A stretch of DNA of 64,000 nucleotides from Azadirachta indica (taxonomy: Eukaryota > Streptophyta > Magnoliopsida > Sapindales > Meliaceae), in the NCBI GenBank assembly GCA_022749755.1, contig CM040448.1, positions 5,206,481 through 5,270,480 on the forward strand. The letters run 5' to 3'. Shown here piece after piece: positions 62,833 to 64,000 of this stretch. Both the position numbers and the translations under genes were made by a program. How positions within the stretch are numbered: the first letter of the stretch is position 1; each line of letters starts with the position of its first letter. The notes under the pieces are model-generated. The model made no database searches, had not been told where the DNA came from, and saw only the letters and a list, made by a program, of their open reading frames with translations.

Positions 62833-63096
62833 CAATATTCTTGCTCTTCATACAAATAATTAAGTTAATATAATCTAAGTAAACTTCTCGGCTGTAGCAA
62901 ACAAGTAGTGCTAATATTTTCATATAGTCTCAAAAATTTTTTTAGTCAGTAAATAATCTCATAAATTCCATTGATCCAAACATGAACAATGCTCAAGCTA
63001 TGCCTTTTCTAGTTTATATTATCACTAAAAACTGAACTTGAAGATATAAATAGTAGTTAATGAATACAAGCTGGAAAAAAGCCAATCACATAGGGT
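62833..63096. other. Short spacer before the NEP1-like gene end
   Basis: Contains the second CAATA target copy of copia 3 and the probable 3' UTR of the minus-strand gene. Nothing else is seen. Confidence 0.5.
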
Positions 63097-64000
63097 TTAC
63101 AATATATCCCTCTTATCCTTCAACCCCTCGCAAATCCTTGCAATACATCGGGCAGCACTCATTGGATAGGCAGAAACTGGAAAACACAGTAATAATAGAA
63201 AAAATAAGGAAAAAAGCACACTATTGTTAGTTCCAACTCCCAGATGTTATCAAAGAGCACACAACACAAACTTGTACAGTATTCTACTATACAGGACATA
63301 TACAATGCCATAGAAAGATAAAACATTGCCACTCTTTGGTTATATTCAGTTATGCTGCACGAGAAAATTATTAGTTCCAACTCTACATTCGAGGCAGTCC
63401 AAAATGAGTAGGGAATCTTTTAACATAATAGAGGCTTAGCTCCAATTTTAATGGTTTCTATAAATGGATAGGATAATAGACAATGCCAATGATGAATCTG
63501 CAAGTCCAGGTTTCCTCCAACCCACCCATTTCCCCTTCCTCAAAAGAACAAGAACTATTAAAAAAGAAAAAGCAGATGCAATTAACTTACTTGCTTAAAG
63601 ACCCTCTGCGTAATCACTATCGATTTTCCCATGTGCCATTGCACAAACCTGAAAATAAATGACAGACCAGAAAAGAAATAGTTCGAATCAGACAAAATAT
63701 GGATACAAAAGCACAAGGTACCATGTATGAAAGTGCATGTGATTTCTCAGCATCCCACAAAAACTAGGTACGCCTCATTATTGACAGTAGCCACATAATT
63801 CCTCATCTTAACTAATTTCTCTGAACTATAAGAGAAACCTGACATGCAAGCAAACATCATATAGATATCCAGTAACGACAAATAACATGAGAGAACTAAG
63901 AAATTTGCAGCTTACCTATCTTTCGGGAGTTTACAGGTAAATACTGGGTAACGGGATTCTTGATCACACGCAATAATTTCTCACGCTGGCCAACAGCTGT
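63097..64000 (-). pseudogene. 3' part of a NEP1/EMG1-type 18S rRNA methyltransferase gene with an in-frame stop
   Basis: NEP1 (EMG1) is the SPOUT-fold pseudouridine N1-methyltransferase of small-subunit ribosome biogenesis. Four exons are readable, high to low: 63916 to beyond 64000 (VIKNPVTQYLPVNSRKI), 63759-63838 (GFSYSSEKLVKMRNYVAT, ending LVF), 63591-63648 (VCAMAHGKIDSDYAEGL) and 63097-63176 (ISAYPMSAARCIARICEG, ending KDKRDIL). Relatives read an uninterrupted SDYTEDFIAIS across the last junction. Here the codon after GL is TAA (about 63595-63597), while the downstream exon still encodes the expected C-terminus. The usual FVVGAMAHG also reads FVCAMAHG, one residue short with Gly changed to Cys. 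Either this is a pseudogene or the protein loses its last 28 or so residues. The 5' part lies outside the window. Confidence 0.72.

Noticed and set aside
1..64000. tRNA or rRNA genes, CRISPR arrays, plasmid-type origins
   Set aside because: None was seen by eye; the repeats present are tandem promoter units, LTRs and inverted-repeat elements.

Overview
The window is nuclear DNA of a dicot plant. The intergenic DNA is very AT-rich, the genes have many GT-AG introns, and the families and transposons are plant-typical: a vacuole/apoplast-type alpha-L-arabinofuranosidase, an SRA-SET (SUVH) methyltransferase, a NAC factor and Ty1-copia elements primed by initiator Met-tRNA. The genus cannot be fixed from sequence alone. 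A rosid is my guess, at low confidence.

Layout: 778-1866 (-) is an intronless RAD23 ubiquitin-receptor gene. A degenerate tail of a NAC gene lies at 2563-2995 (+). A complete 17-coding-exon GH51 alpha-L-arabinofuranosidase gene occupies 3248-10905 (-), with a 5'-UTR intron and TATA box up to about 11446. From 11.4 to 24 kb there is no gene. That stretch is AT-rich DNA carrying at least three large foldback (terminal-inverted-repeat) elements; one has a perfect 9-bp target duplication, as expected of Mutator-like insertions. An SUVH histone methyltransferase with an intronless coding region sits at 24559-26742 (+), facing an intronless NAC gene at 27989-29428 (-). The NAC 5' flank is triplicated in tandem at 29460-30726.

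From 30785 to 56446 (+) lies the wreck of a long CENP-E-like (kinesin-7) gene. About 30 exon remnants are still in order. The gene is broken by at least five in-frame stop codons (one inside the P-loop ATP-binding motif), a frameshift, lost motor segments, and two separate Ty1-copia retrotransposons that landed inside exons in opposite orientations. For both insertions, removing the element plus one copy of the 5-bp target duplication restores the reading frame exactly. A foldback element with a perfect 9-bp target duplication sits in one of its introns.

A third copia element (57853-62832, -) lies between the kinesin remnant and the 3' end of a NEP1/EMG1-type rRNA methyltransferase gene (63097 to beyond 64000, -). 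That gene carries an in-frame TAA just before its last exon. The working genes are probably RAD23, the arabinofuranosidase, SUVH and NAC. They are unrelated in function and do not form a pathway or cluster. I found no new biochemical system. The most notable content is the stepwise inactivation of the kinesin locus and the 9-bp-TSD foldback elements.
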